This document shows positions 25,991 through 34,789 of a stretch of 36,508 nucleotides of DNA, piece after piece; position 1 is the first letter of the stretch, and every line of letters begins with the position of its first letter. The stretch covers positions 1 through 36,508 of the forward strand of contig QMZC01000014.1 in assembly GCA_003662995.1 (NCBI GenBank), given 5' to 3'. A model generated the notes under the pieces. The model was not told the origin of the DNA. It worked only from the letters and a program-made list of their open reading frames with translations, and made no database searches. Made by a program: the position numbers and the translations under genes. The DNA is from Archaeoglobales archaeon (lineage in GTDB: Archaea; Halobacteriota; Archaeoglobi; Archaeoglobales; Archaeoglobaceae).

Positions 25991-27004
25991 ATGAATGATG
26001 AGGAGAGTATAGAAAAATTAGAAATTCGGGTTAAGGGAGCAAAGGAGACGAAAGAATTGGAAGATTTGTATTTAAAAACCGATGAAATCTTCGAAGCCAT
26101 ATTTAACGAAATTGGAAAGGCTATTGTTGGTCAGCGAGACGTTGTTGAGCAAATAGTGATAGCATTGCTATGTGATGGACACGTTCTCGTTGAAGGCTAT
26201 CCGGGATTGGGCAAGACGAAGATGATAAGTGTGTTGTCTAAGGTTATTGATTTGAAGTTTAGTAGAATTCAGTGCACACCCGATTTAATGCCCAGCGATC
26301 TGACGGGGGTTTACATAATTGAGGAGGAGGATGGGAAAAAGGTTTTTAGGTTTAAACCCGGCCCCATTTTTGCAAACATAGTGCTTGTTGATGAGATTAA
26401 CCGTGCAACACCCAAAAGCCAGAGTGCATTACTTGAGGCGATGCAGGAAAGACAGGTTACAGTTGGAGATGAAACACATCCGTTGGATAAACCTTTCTTT
26501 GTCCTAGCCACCCAAAACCCGATTGAAATGGAGGGGACGTACCCATTGCCCGAAGCACAACTCGATAGGTTCCTTTTTAAGATACTCATAGACTACCCAT
26601 CTTTTGAGGAGGAGAGTAAAATTGTCGATTTGTATTCAGTCGACATCTCACCAGACACTGAAATTAGAAAGATTATAACAAAATACGAATTGCTAAAGCT
26701 GCAAAGATTGACAAGGCAGGTGCCAATATCAAAGGATATCAAAGATTATGCGTTGAGAATTGTTACTAAAACAAGAGACATGGAAGACATAGAATATGGA
26801 GCTTCACCAAGAGCCTCAATTGCCTTAGTTCTAGCAGCAAAAGCAAGGGCTTTAATAAAGGGTAGAAATTACGTGAGTAAGGAAGATGTAGAAGTGATGG
26901 CGTATCCCGTGTTAAGGCACAGGATAATCCTAACGTTTGATGCTGAAAGGAGGGGCGTAACCCAAGACGAAGTTGTAAGGCAGATAATCAAAGAAGTGAA
27001 GTAG
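25991..27004 (+). CDS. MoxR-family AAA+ ATPase
   Basis: 337 residues from the ATG at 25991, one base after the previous stop, with GAGGGGTGGG at 25973-25982 as ribosome site. A GTG at 25979 is a weaker start. AAA+ motifs: Walker A GYPGLGKT (residues 69-76), Walker B IVLVDEINRA (about 130-138), sensor 1 in FFVLATQNPIE, the arginine-finger region in LPEAQLDRFLF, and sensor 2 in ASPRASIALVLAAKA. MoxR ATPases act as chaperones that mature or remodel partner proteins, usually with VWA-domain proteins encoded beside them, as here. The client is unknown. Cytoplasmic. Confidence 0.94.
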   Translation: MNDEESIEKLEIRVKGAKETKELEDLYLKTDEIFEAIFNEIGKAIVGQRDVVEQIVIALLCDGHVLVEGYPGLGKTKMISVLSKVIDLKFSRIQCTPDLMPSDLTGVYIIEEEDGKKVFRFKPGPIFANIVLVDEINRATPKSQSALLEAMQERQVTVGDETHPLDKPFFVLATQNPIEMEGTYPLPEAQLDRFLFKILIDYPSFEEESKIVDLYSVDISPDTEIRKIITKYELLKLQRLTRQVPISKDIKDYALRIVTKTRDMEDIEYGASPRASIALVLAAKARALIKGRNYVSKEDVEVMAYPVLRHRIILTFDAERRGVTQDEVVRQIIKEVK

Positions 27005-27008
27005 CTAT

Positions 27009-27884
27009 ATGAAGGATACAATTGACATCGATTTTCTCAAAGAGCTGGATAGATTCAGTTTTATGATAAAAAAAAGAGTTAGCAGTGTTTATGCTGGGGA
27101 AAGGAGGTCAATAAAGCTCGGCAAAGGAATAGATATAGTTGATTTAAGAGAGTACTATCCGGGAGATGACATAAAGCTAATAGATTGGAACGCTTATGCT
27201 AGGACCGAGAGGTTGTACGTAAAGAGATACGAAGAGGAAAGAAACTTAACGACACACATTCTTTTAGATTCAAGCAATTCAATGAATTTTGGCTTTGACA
27301 TCACAAAGTTTGAGTATGCAAAGAAGCTTGCGATTGGATTTGCGTATCTTGTTACAAAAGAGAACGAAAAATTTGCTTTATCAACGTATTCTGATAAAAT
27401 AAACGAGATTATCCAGCCAATGAGGGGCAAAAAGCACTTTTTAAAGACTGTCGAGTTCCTTACATACAAGAAGTGTGAAGGAAAAACGAATATTGAAGCT
27501 TCAATGGGTGAATACGTTAAATATATAAGGTCTAAATCCCTGATAATTTTGATTTCCGATTTTGTAGAGCCTATTGAGGAAATAGAAAGGGGTTTGTATA
27601 AAATCTCACGATTTGCCTACGATTTCATAGTCATCCACTTGTTGGACCCTATTGAGAGATATTTGGAGCTGAAGGGCGATTACAAGTTGTACGACATGGA
27701 GACGGAAGTCATGCTAAAGAGTTACATTAGTGAGAGGTTCAGAAAGGAGTACATGAAAAGGATTAACAACCACATTCAGAGCATAAACAGAATCTGTAAT
27801 GAGCTCAATACGGATTTTTACAGTTATACTACAAACACACCGATTTTTAATGTGTTCTTGGAGGTTTTATCGCATGCCGTTTGA
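27009..27884 (+). CDS. DUF58 domain protein
   Basis: 291 residues, the expected length for the DUF58 family that accompanies MoxR. Diagnostic stretch: VDLREYYPGDDIKLIDWNAYART (residues about 40-62), then RLYVKRYEEERNLTTHILLDSSNSMNFG, where DSSNS is a VWA-like metal-site motif (DxSxS). The C-terminal half follows the VWA-like fold (FALSTYSD; LIILISDFVEP). It is soluble and probably a MoxR partner or adaptor to the membrane VWA proteins. It starts 4 nt after moxR and overlaps the next gene by 11 nt. Confidence 0.92.
   Translation: MKDTIDIDFLKELDRFSFMIKKRVSSVYAGERRSIKLGKGIDIVDLREYYPGDDIKLIDWNAYARTERLYVKRYEEERNLTTHILLDSSNSMNFGFDITKFEYAKKLAIGFAYLVTKENEKFALSTYSDKINEIIQPMRGKKHFLKTVEFLTYKKCEGKTNIEASMGEYVKYIRSKSLIILISDFVEPIEEIERGLYKISRFAYDFIVIHLLDPIERYLELKGDYKLYDMETEVMLKSYISERFRKEYMKRINNHIQSINRICNELNTDFYSYTTNTPIFNVFLEVLSHAV
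27860..27865 (+). promoter_or_regulatory. Ribosome binding site that fixes the BatA-like start
   Basis: GGAGGT inside the end of the DUF58 gene lies 8 nt before the ATG at 27874. It supports that ATG over the longer open frame beginning at 27799, whose extra 25 residues are simply DUF58 codons read out of frame. Confidence 0.7.
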
Positions 27885-29661
27885 TAATGTTCTGGGTTTT
27901 CTGGGTTTGTTAGGCTTAATACCTCTGATTATTCTGTATCTCATCAAACCCAAGCCAAAGGAGATCAAAATTCCCACTTTGATGTTTATGGTAAGAGAGA
28001 AGGAAAGTAAGCTAAAATCTTTGATTAAAAAGATGCTATTTGACCCCCTTTTTTTGCTGCAAGTCTTGATCATAATTTTAATCTCAGCCTCAATGGCAAA
28101 GCCATACTGTATAGCTGAAAAGATTGCAGGAAGCGAAAACGTAGCAATCGTTTTGGATGTGTCGGCTTCGATGCAAGCTAAGGACGTGTTGCCAAGCAGA
28201 TTTGATAAGGCGATTGAAATAGCTAAGAATGTGGTATCAAAATCCGGAAAGGTTAGCATAATCTTGGCAGCCAAGCATCCTGCTGTGCTGGTTGAGAAAG
28301 GAGATCCAAAGGCAGCATTAGCACTCCTCGATTCTGTAGGACCTTTAGACACTCCAACAAACCTTGTTGACGCAATGGAGTTGGCGAGGAGCATTGTTGA
28401 AAAAGATGGGAGGATAGTGGTTGTTTCAGACTTTGTTGCTAAAGGAGATATTCTCTTAGAAAAAAAGCTTGTAAATGCGAACAACATAATGGTTGATTTT
28501 GCAAAAGTTGGTAATAACGGAAAAAACGTTGGAATCGTTGATTTGAAGAGGATCGGAAGTACCGTATATGTGACACTTAGGAACTACGATGAGGATAACA
28601 GAAACGTTGTTCTAAAAGTTTTGAACAACAATGCAGAAGTTTTAAAGGTGGACGAATCAGTACAACCAAAATCCAGTTATGTTTTTATTTTGGAAAACTT
28701 GCCTCTCGGTAGAAACGTTATAGAGATTGAGAGCAATCTTAGAGATGATTTTCCAACAGACAATCAAGCGTATATATACATAAAAAAGAGTAAATACAAA
28801 GTTTTGGTGTTGTGCGAGAAAAAAGACTCGCACATCAGAAAAGCTTTGTTGGCAACCAATTTAGTAACAATTGAAGAGTCTTACTTACCTATAATTCCAA
28901 ATCTAAACGATTATGATATCGTTTTAGTTGAGAATGTGAGCATAGACTTATTTCCACCGGGTTCTTTTGATGACATAGCGAAATTTGTTAAAAATGGTGG
29001 AAACTTGATTGTTGCCAGTAATAACTTTGAATTGTTGAAAAATTTGGAAAGTATTTTGCCTGTAACTGTTAACAATAAAGTTGAAGAAGGGGTTGTAACC
29101 AGAGCAATCGTGAATGAGATAACGAAGGATGTTGAATTTAATTTTAAAACGACCTATTTAACAGCAACACCAAAAAACGGTTCAATAACTATTGCAAAGG
29201 CTGAAAGTCCCGTCATTTCAATTTGGACAATCGGAAAAGGAAAGGCAATTTACTATGGAATCTCTGAAAACAGCAGTTTTTATCAGAAAACATCCTATCC
29301 AATTTTCTGGCTTAAGATTGTTGAATGGCTGGAAAGTAGTAAGATTGGAGATAGCTACAAGACAGGCGAGGTTATTAAGCTTGGTGGTGTTAATGTTGAG
29401 TATGATTCAAAGAAGTTCAATACCGACACATTGCTGTTTGAAAAAACTGGGTTTTACAAGATAGGTGGAGAAATCGTTAGTGTCAATTTACTTGATCCCC
29501 TTGAGTCTGATATTTCAAATTCCGTTATCGCGAAAACACAATTCAGCTTTGAAGAGAAAAAGAAGGAAGTTAAGGAGGATTTGACTGATTTGCTAATAGT
29601 TTCGGTAATTCTGCTGGTGATTGGTGAGATAGCCTATCTCAAGTGGAGGGGAGATATTTGA
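27874..29661 (+). CDS. BatA-like membrane protein with VWA domain
   Basis: 595 residues. The N-terminus has the Bat-family arrangement: a membrane segment (GFLGLLGLIPLIILYLI), a short cytoplasmic stretch (PKEIKIPTLMFM), a second membrane segment (about residues 58-78), then a VWA domain with MIDAS motif DVSAS at Asp95 and later VVVSDFV. After that come a beta-sandwich region (about 215-300) and an alpha/beta region starting KVLVLCEKKD (about 307-490) that resembles a class I glutamine amidotransferase-like fold. A last membrane segment lies close to the C-terminus (about 570-588). It should be a membrane partner of the MoxR ATPase. Confidence 0.88.
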   Translation: MPFDNVLGFLGLLGLIPLIILYLIKPKPKEIKIPTLMFMVREKESKLKSLIKKMLFDPLFLLQVLIIILISASMAKPYCIAEKIAGSENVAIVLDVSASMQAKDVLPSRFDKAIEIAKNVVSKSGKVSIILAAKHPAVLVEKGDPKAALALLDSVGPLDTPTNLVDAMELARSIVEKDGRIVVVSDFVAKGDILLEKKLVNANNIMVDFAKVGNNGKNVGIVDLKRIGSTVYVTLRNYDEDNRNVVLKVLNNNAEVLKVDESVQPKSSYVFILENLPLGRNVIEIESNLRDDFPTDNQAYIYIKKSKYKVLVLCEKKDSHIRKALLATNLVTIEESYLPIIPNLNDYDIVLVENVSIDLFPPGSFDDIAKFVKNGGNLIVASNNFELLKNLESILPVTVNNKVEEGVVTRAIVNEITKDVEFNFKTTYLTATPKNGSITIAKAESPVISIWTIGKGKAIYYGISENSSFYQKTSYPIFWLKIVEWLESSKIGDSYKTGEVIKLGGVNVEYDSKKFNTDTLLFEKTGFYKIGGEIVSVNLLDPLESDISNSVIAKTQFSFEEKKKEVKEDLTDLLIVSVILLVIGEIAYLKWRGDI

Positions 29662-31961
29662 ATGTGGAAAATCTATACATTGTGTTGCTAATAATTCCAA
29701 TAGCTATAGCCCTTTTCAAGTTAGGGAAAGGAGTGTTAACCTTAAACAGGATTTTGATATGCCTTTTACTGTTGGTAGCAATCTCCTCACCTTACTACTT
29801 GGTGGAGAAATGGGTTGAGGGGGAAGCTAAAGCCACAATTCTTGTTGACAATTCCACAAGCATGGAAATTTACGATTTGGGTTTTTTGAGCGAGATGCCA
29901 AAGGACATGATCGATTATTTTGGCTATGAAAACAAGTCAGATATTGGAGATGCCCTCTTCAATCACATAGAGCATAACAGCAACGTGCTGTTGATTACAG
30001 ATGGTAGAAACAACTACGGAAGGGATTTAATCGGTGTTGCATCGTTGGCTGCATCGATGAATGTAAGTGTTAGTACTGTAAAGCTTGATGTGGTTAAAGA
30101 TGATGTTAGCGTGAGTATTAAAGGTAATAGAAGGGTTTTTCTAAATTCAAACGAGACCTACGATGTTGTTGTGAGAAAGGTTGGTAAGGATATTTCGTAC
30201 AAACTGACAGTTTTTATAGACGATACTGAAGTGTTAAATCAAAAGATTACGCAGAAGGAAGATGTTAAAGTGTTTAAAATAAATCACAAGTTCAAATCGA
30301 TGGGCAATCACAAGATTATAGCAAGGGTTGATACTGATGATTTTTTCAAATTAAACAACGTGTTTTACAAATCTGTTTACGTGTTAGATAAACCAAAAAT
30401 ACTGTTTGTCGGTAGAAATTCTCCACTAACAAGATTTTTATCGAGTTTGTACGATGTTGATGTGGTAAGCAGTTTACCAAACAGACTGGATGAATACAAT
30501 GCAGTAATATTGGATGACTTGCCAATCAACAAGCTTAGTGGTAGGGTTGGACTGCTGGAAAGTTATCTAGAAGAGGGAAACGGATTGGTCGTTGTTGGTG
30601 GGAGAAACTCCTTTGACAATGATTACTACAAAGATACCCTATTTGAAACTTTACTGCCAGTAAAGGTAGTTGAGAGGGGTTTCAAAAAATCTATCTCACT
30701 CTTGATAATCATAGACATCTCAGGAAGTACGGGAGAAGAATTTGGGAACTACACGAAGGCTGATGTAGAGAAGGCGATTGCCTTAAGCTTGGTTGAAAAC
30801 GTTAGCAAGAAGTATCCTGTTGGGATAATTGCCTTTAATTACGAAGCGTATCTTGTTGCTCCATTGTCGATATACGAAAACAAAGAAGTTTTGAAGGGCA
30901 AAATCGCATCTCTAAAATTTGGTGGAGCAACGATTATGTACTATTCACAAGTGATGGCTGAATCTATTTTGGACAACGTCACTGGAAGTAAGGCAGTAAT
31001 AATAATATCCGATGGAATTACTCAATTAAAGGAAGAATCTATAAAGAAAGCTAGAGAGATGGCTGAGAAGGGAATAAGGACGTATACTGTTGGTGTTGGA
31101 TACGACACAGATAGGGAATTTTTGTACAAGCTCGCCAAAGCTGGAAATGGTATATTTTTCCCTGTCGAGGAAAACCAAAAGTTGAGGGCGTTGTTTGGAG
31201 AAGAGGAGAAGGAAAAAGAACACAAACTCATTGCGGTTGATACGAACCATTTCATAACCAGAGATTTGAAGCTAAATGCCACAATATTTGGGTACAACAA
31301 AGTTGTAGAGAAGGATGGAGCTGAGTTACTCATCACAACATCCTCAGGCTCGCCTATTGTTACTACGTGGCGTTTTGGACTTGGAAGGGTTGTTGCATTT
31401 ACAACCGATGATGGACGTGATTGGGCTGGGCAGGTTTATTCAAGAAACGGGATTTTGATCTCAAGAATGGTGAACTGGGCTATTGGTGACCCTGAAAGGA
31501 ATAAAGACATGAGAATTTACGCTTCAGATGTATATGGGGGTGAAAGTGTTAAGGTAAAGGTTGTGTCAAAGAAACAACCTAACATCAAAATCGATGGTGT
31601 TGAGGCAAGTTTTTATCTGACAAGTCCAAATGAGTATGCCGTTTCATTCAATGTACGAAATTTAGGGTTTCACACAGTAGAGGTTGATGGAGTTAAGGAA
31701 ATCTTTGCGGTAAACTATCCAAGGGAGTTGGAAAAATTAGGGATCTATGAAACACTTTACAAGGTTGTTGGAATTACAGGTGGTAAAATTTACGATAAAA
31801 ATTCTGATTTTATCAATGACGTGTTAAAAGAAGCAAAGCGCAAGTCTATCCACACCACTCTGGAAAAACGAGATCTGAAGCTACCCCTGCTAGCTATGGC
31901 GTTATTTCTGTTTTTACTGGAAGTTACCATAAGGAGATTAAGAGAGGTGAGGGGAAGATAG
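29658..31961 (+). CDS. Large membrane protein with two VWA-type metal sites and a GATase-like domain
   Basis: 767 residues from the TTG at 29658, whose TTGA overlaps the upstream stop and lies 8 nt after GGAGG (29645-29649). A GTG at 29643 or 29664 is possible. Order: two N-terminal membrane segments; a first VWA-like domain with MIDAS-like DNSTS (near residue 60) and LLITDGRNN; a beta-sandwich; a GATase/ThuA-like alpha/beta part (KILFVGRNSPLT, then GLVVVGGRNSF); a second, canonical VWA domain with DISGS at about Asp353, GGATIMYY and IIISDGITQ; a C-terminal beta domain; and a final membrane segment with a basic tail. Having two MIDAS-type sites in one chain is notable. It is last in the six-gene cluster. 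Confidence 0.88.
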   Translation: MNVENLYIVLLIIPIAIALFKLGKGVLTLNRILICLLLLVAISSPYYLVEKWVEGEAKATILVDNSTSMEIYDLGFLSEMPKDMIDYFGYENKSDIGDALFNHIEHNSNVLLITDGRNNYGRDLIGVASLAASMNVSVSTVKLDVVKDDVSVSIKGNRRVFLNSNETYDVVVRKVGKDISYKLTVFIDDTEVLNQKITQKEDVKVFKINHKFKSMGNHKIIARVDTDDFFKLNNVFYKSVYVLDKPKILFVGRNSPLTRFLSSLYDVDVVSSLPNRLDEYNAVILDDLPINKLSGRVGLLESYLEEGNGLVVVGGRNSFDNDYYKDTLFETLLPVKVVERGFKKSISLLIIIDISGSTGEEFGNYTKADVEKAIALSLVENVSKKYPVGIIAFNYEAYLVAPLSIYENKEVLKGKIASLKFGGATIMYYSQVMAESILDNVTGSKAVIIISDGITQLKEESIKKAREMAEKGIRTYTVGVGYDTDREFLYKLAKAGNGIFFPVEENQKLRALFGEEEKEKEHKLIAVDTNHFITRDLKLNATIFGYNKVVEKDGAELLITTSSGSPIVTTWRFGLGRVVAFTTDDGRDWAGQVYSRNGILISRMVNWAIGDPERNKDMRIYASDVYGGESVKVKVVSKKQPNIKIDGVEASFYLTSPNEYAVSFNVRNLGFHTVEVDGVKEIFAVNYPRELEKLGIYETLYKVVGITGGKIYDKNSDFINDVLKEAKRKSIHTTLEKRDLKLPLLAMALFLFLLEVTIRRLREVRGR

Positions 31962-31967
31962 AAATAA

Positions 31968-32174
31968 TCAACCATCCAAACTTCTAAACAGAGTACCGCT
32001 CCCCTGCAACTTTCTAACAATTTCAGATGCTGCTCTTTCATCTACCGCTTTAGCCAGGACTTTAACCTTCTTTAAATCATTGCTAAATCCGCAGACGCAC
32101 TTCCTTCTTTTAACGTTCTCCAATGCATACAGATGCCTACCACAATTTTTACACCTAAAAATGAGGTACGTCAT
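31968..32174 (-). CDS. Small zinc-ribbon protein, DUF1922-like
   Basis: 68 residues. Starts TYLIFRCKNCGRHLYALENVK and continues RKCVCGFSNDLKK, giving four Cys (CxxC and CxC) that suit a zinc ribbon. A helix-forming tail follows (DERAASEIVRKLQ). It resembles the archaeal DUF1922 zinc-ribbon family known from methanogens; function unknown. It overlaps the topoisomerase gene stop by 4 nt (ATGA), so it is translationally coupled to topA. Confidence 0.8.
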   Translation of the reverse strand: MTYLIFRCKNCGRHLYALENVKRRKCVCGFSNDLKKVKVLAKAVDERAASEIVRKLQGSGTLFRSLDG

Positions 32175-34168
32175 TTCTCATTCTTCTTTTTCCACTCCAA
32201 ATAATTACAGTATGGGCATCCGACATCCCAGTAACCTTTCTTTGTTTTTATCCGAATTTTCTTGATATTGTGTTTTTCACACTTCTTTGTCAGATAAATC
32301 GTGCCGTTTTGGGGTAGTGGTAATGTAAAATTGCAGTTTGGAAAGCCTGAGCACCCAATAAACCTCTTGGAATTCCTACCTCTGCTTTTCCTCAAAACCA
32401 ACTCCTTTCCGCATCTTGGACAAGTACCAACAACCTTATCCTTTTTTATCCCAGCCTTTAAACTCTTCGACAATTCCTCGTAGTCTATACTGTCCAGTAT
32501 CTTGTCAAGAAACTCCTTTGACTCCTTAACTATCTCTTCCTCTTTCCTCTTCCCCTCAGCAATCTCGTACATGTCTTTTTCAAGTTTTGCTGTCATATCT
32601 GGGAGTGTAATGGTTTCTGCCCCCTTCTTCAGCGATTCGATGACAGCAACAGCGGTTTGTGTAGGTTTCAGTGGGTTTCCAAAAACGTACTTCCTACTGT
32701 ACAACTTTTTGATGATTTCATGCCTTGTTGATTTTGTCCCTAAGTTTAGCTTTTCCATTACACTGATTAAGTTGCCTGTTGTATACCTTGCGGGGGGTTT
32801 TGTCTCCTTTTCAAGGATCTCCTTATCAACAAGTTTCAGTTTTTCTCCAACTTTTAAATCGGGTAAATGAGATTCTTCAATCTTGTAATATATATAAATC
32901 TCTCTCCAGCCCTTTTCTATTAACTTTCTGCCAGATGCCTTGAAAATCTCGCCATTACTATCTACTTCAACACTCTTTACTTCCCACACCGCATTGGGGG
33001 CTAAGGTGGCTAAGAATCGCCTTATGACCAACTCATAAATCCTCCATTCATCCTTACTCAACTTATCTTTGGTTGCTACACCTGTAGGATAGATTGGTGG
33101 GTGGTCTTTACTCTCCCTTTTACCCCTCGATGGAACAATCTTATCTTGTTTCAACACGATTTTTGCCTCCTTTGGAAAAACATCAGCCAACATTTCGGCA
33201 ATCCCAACAACGTTGATTGATGGAGGGTAGACTGTGTTATCAGTTCTCGGATACGAGATTAGTCCGTTCATGTAGAGTGTTTCTGCAACCATCATCGCCC
33301 TATCGGGACTCATGAACTTTGATGCCTCCTTTAAGAACAACGTTGTGTTAAACGGAGAGGGTTTAGCTTCAATCCTTTCTCTCTTCTCAAATTTTTTTAC
33401 AATACCATCTCCAACTCTATCAAACGTCTCTTTTACCTCTTTTTCATCCTCAAATCTCTTGATGTGCTTGGCTTTAAATTCCTCAGAGTTCCTAAAGGTA
33501 GCAAATATTTCCCAGTATTTTTTGGGCTTAAACTCCTTTATCTCCTTTTCTCTCTCAACAATAAGCCTTAAAGTTGGAGATTGAACCCTACCAACGCTAA
33601 GGAAATCTTTGCCAAGCTTTCCCGAATGCAGGGAAATTAACCTCGTTAAAACAGCACCCCAAATCAAATCTATTTTCTGTCTCGCCATTGCTGATGATGC
33701 GAGATTAAAATCTACTCTACTCAGATTGTTAAATGCCTTTTTAATTTCAGAAGGTGTTATAGCACTATATTTTGCCCTATCAACCTTAACGTTCGGATTT
33801 ACCTTTTTTATAATCTCTAGTGCTTCGACACCAATCAACTCTCCTTCTCTGTCATAATCTGTAGCTATTGTTACATGCTCAACTTTTTTAGCCAATTCTT
33901 TGAGCAGATTTACTACCTTCGTCTCCTTTATCTTTTTCTCCAATTCAGCATTGAGTAATGACTTTAATGGCACTTCTGACCATCTGTTGTATTCTGGCGG
34001 AAAATCGATCTCAACTATATGCCCTTTCAGCCCAACAACGTAAGCATCGTTTGATTTGGAGTAGTAACAATTCACCCCTTTCTTTAGCACTTTAACATCC
34101 CTAAACAGAATTGAGGCAATTCTCCTTGCCGTATTATCCTTCTCTGTTATTATAAGCCAGCCACTCAT
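32171..34168 (-). CDS. topA: DNA topoisomerase I (type IA)
   Basis: 665 residues from the ATG at 34168, chosen because GAGGAG lies 8 nt upstream; a TTG at 34174 adds two residues. It relaxes negatively supercoiled DNA through a 5'-phosphotyrosine link. Visible: Toprim domain starting GWLIITEKDN and containing ATDYDREGE (about residue 103); active-site Tyr306 in GLISYPRTDN; LSVGRVQSPTLRLIVERE; the PPARYTTGNLISVMEKLNLG motif; and two C-terminal zinc-finger modules (CPRCGKEL...GCSGFPNC near 580-610, and CEKH...GCPYC near 630-655). It overlaps the Dim2-like gene by 35 nt. Confidence 0.95.
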   Translation of the reverse strand: MSGWLIITEKDNTARRIASILFRDVKVLKKGVNCYYSKSNDAYVVGLKGHIVEIDFPPEYNRWSEVPLKSLLNAELEKKIKETKVVNLLKELAKKVEHVTIATDYDREGELIGVEALEIIKKVNPNVKVDRAKYSAITPSEIKKAFNNLSRVDFNLASSAMARQKIDLIWGAVLTRLISLHSGKLGKDFLSVGRVQSPTLRLIVEREKEIKEFKPKKYWEIFATFRNSEEFKAKHIKRFEDEKEVKETFDRVGDGIVKKFEKRERIEAKPSPFNTTLFLKEASKFMSPDRAMMVAETLYMNGLISYPRTDNTVYPPSINVVGIAEMLADVFPKEAKIVLKQDKIVPSRGKRESKDHPPIYPTGVATKDKLSKDEWRIYELVIRRFLATLAPNAVWEVKSVEVDSNGEIFKASGRKLIEKGWREIYIYYKIEESHLPDLKVGEKLKLVDKEILEKETKPPARYTTGNLISVMEKLNLGTKSTRHEIIKKLYSRKYVFGNPLKPTQTAVAVIESLKKGAETITLPDMTAKLEKDMYEIAEGKRKEEEIVKESKEFLDKILDSIDYEELSKSLKAGIKKDKVVGTCPRCGKELVLRKSRGRNSKRFIGCSGFPNCNFTLPLPQNGTIYLTKKCEKHNIKKIRIKTKKGYWDVGCPYCNYLEWKKKNEK

Positions 34169-34697
34169 AATCAAGGCTCCTCATCTTGATATCTCTCCTC
34201 CTCCTCTCCAAGAATCTTTGAACAGTTGAATGCTGTGCACCATCTATCAACATCATTATCGCCTCTCTTGCCGCATTGACGTTTTCCGGCTCACCAAGTA
34301 TTGCCACAACTTTATCGTGAATTGAAACGTTCACACCAAGCATGTCTTCAATTGTTTTTTTCATTCTTCCCTCCTTTCCAATTATCCTTCCTTTAATTCG
34401 TTGCATTGCCGATGCTGGAACAAAATCGTTTAGATCGATTATCTCAAGCAGTGTAAAATCTCCTTCCAGCAGCTTCAATGCTGTCTCAGCGTTAAAGCCG
34501 GCAGATATCGCATTGACGATATCTTTAACCTTCAAAAAACCGATTGCATCCTCACATTCTATTCTTACAGTTTCTGTTTTTGGATTTATCTCGATTTTAC
34601 AATTTGTAGATTCTTCAATCCTCTTCTTGATTTTACCATCCTTTCCTATCAAAACGCCTATCCTGTTTCTTGGCAATTTCATTTCAATCTTGTTCAT
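34134..34697 (-). CDS. KH-domain RNA-binding protein, archaeal Dim2/Pno1
   Basis: 187 residues with two KH domains. The first holds RIGVLIGKDGKIKKRIEE (GxxG loop GKDG), the second RIKGRIIGKEGRMKKTIEDM (GKEG). The C-terminal RRRRDIKMRSLDYEWLAY tail is typical of the Dim2/Pno1 family, which binds the 3' end of small-subunit rRNA during ribosome maturation and in archaea also contacts translation initiation factor 2. AAGGTGAC precedes the ATG. Its gene is often found beside RIO kinase and eIF1A; here those are absent and topA follows in an overlapping arrangement. Confidence 0.92.
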   Translation of the reverse strand: MNKIEMKLPRNRIGVLIGKDGKIKKRIEESTNCKIEINPKTETVRIECEDAIGFLKVKDIVNAISAGFNAETALKLLEGDFTLLEIIDLNDFVPASAMQRIKGRIIGKEGRMKKTIEDMLGVNVSIHDKVVAILGEPENVNAAREAIMMLIDGAQHSTVQRFLERRRRDIKMRSLDYEWLAYNNREG

Positions 34698-34757
34698 TTT
34701 TTGTCACCTTGGTGTTAAGTGTAAACTCCACCCTTCTTTTTAACTTTTACTTAAAAA

Positions 34758-34789
34758 TCGGTTTATATTCAAATCGATTTATATTCAAA
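34758..34789. repeat. Two tandem 16-bp copies carrying TATA-like boxes
   Basis: TCGGTTTATATTCAAA is followed directly by TCGATTTATATTCAAA, differing in one base. On the minus strand each unit contains AATATAAA, a good archaeal TATA box. They lie 60-90 bp upstream of the Dim2 start (34697), and the second unit spans the stop codon of the phosphatase gene. They may be duplicate promoters for the Dim2-topA operon, each giving a leader of roughly 40-55 nt. Confidence 0.5.

Noticed and set aside
27799-27873. Longer N-terminus for the BatA-like protein
   Set aside because: The extra codons lie within the DUF58 gene in another frame, while the ATG at 27874 has GGAGGT upstream and begins the typical Bat membrane segment.
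27867-28487. Minus-strand open frame of 206 codons inside the BatA-like gene
   Set aside because: The plus strand encodes a clear VWA protein here with a strong ribosome site; the opposite frame has no recognisable domain and is a shadow.
34758-34789. Attachment site or mobile-element end
   Set aside because: There are two imperfect adjacent copies only, with no integrase, transposase or tRNA gene nearby; promoter duplication is simpler.
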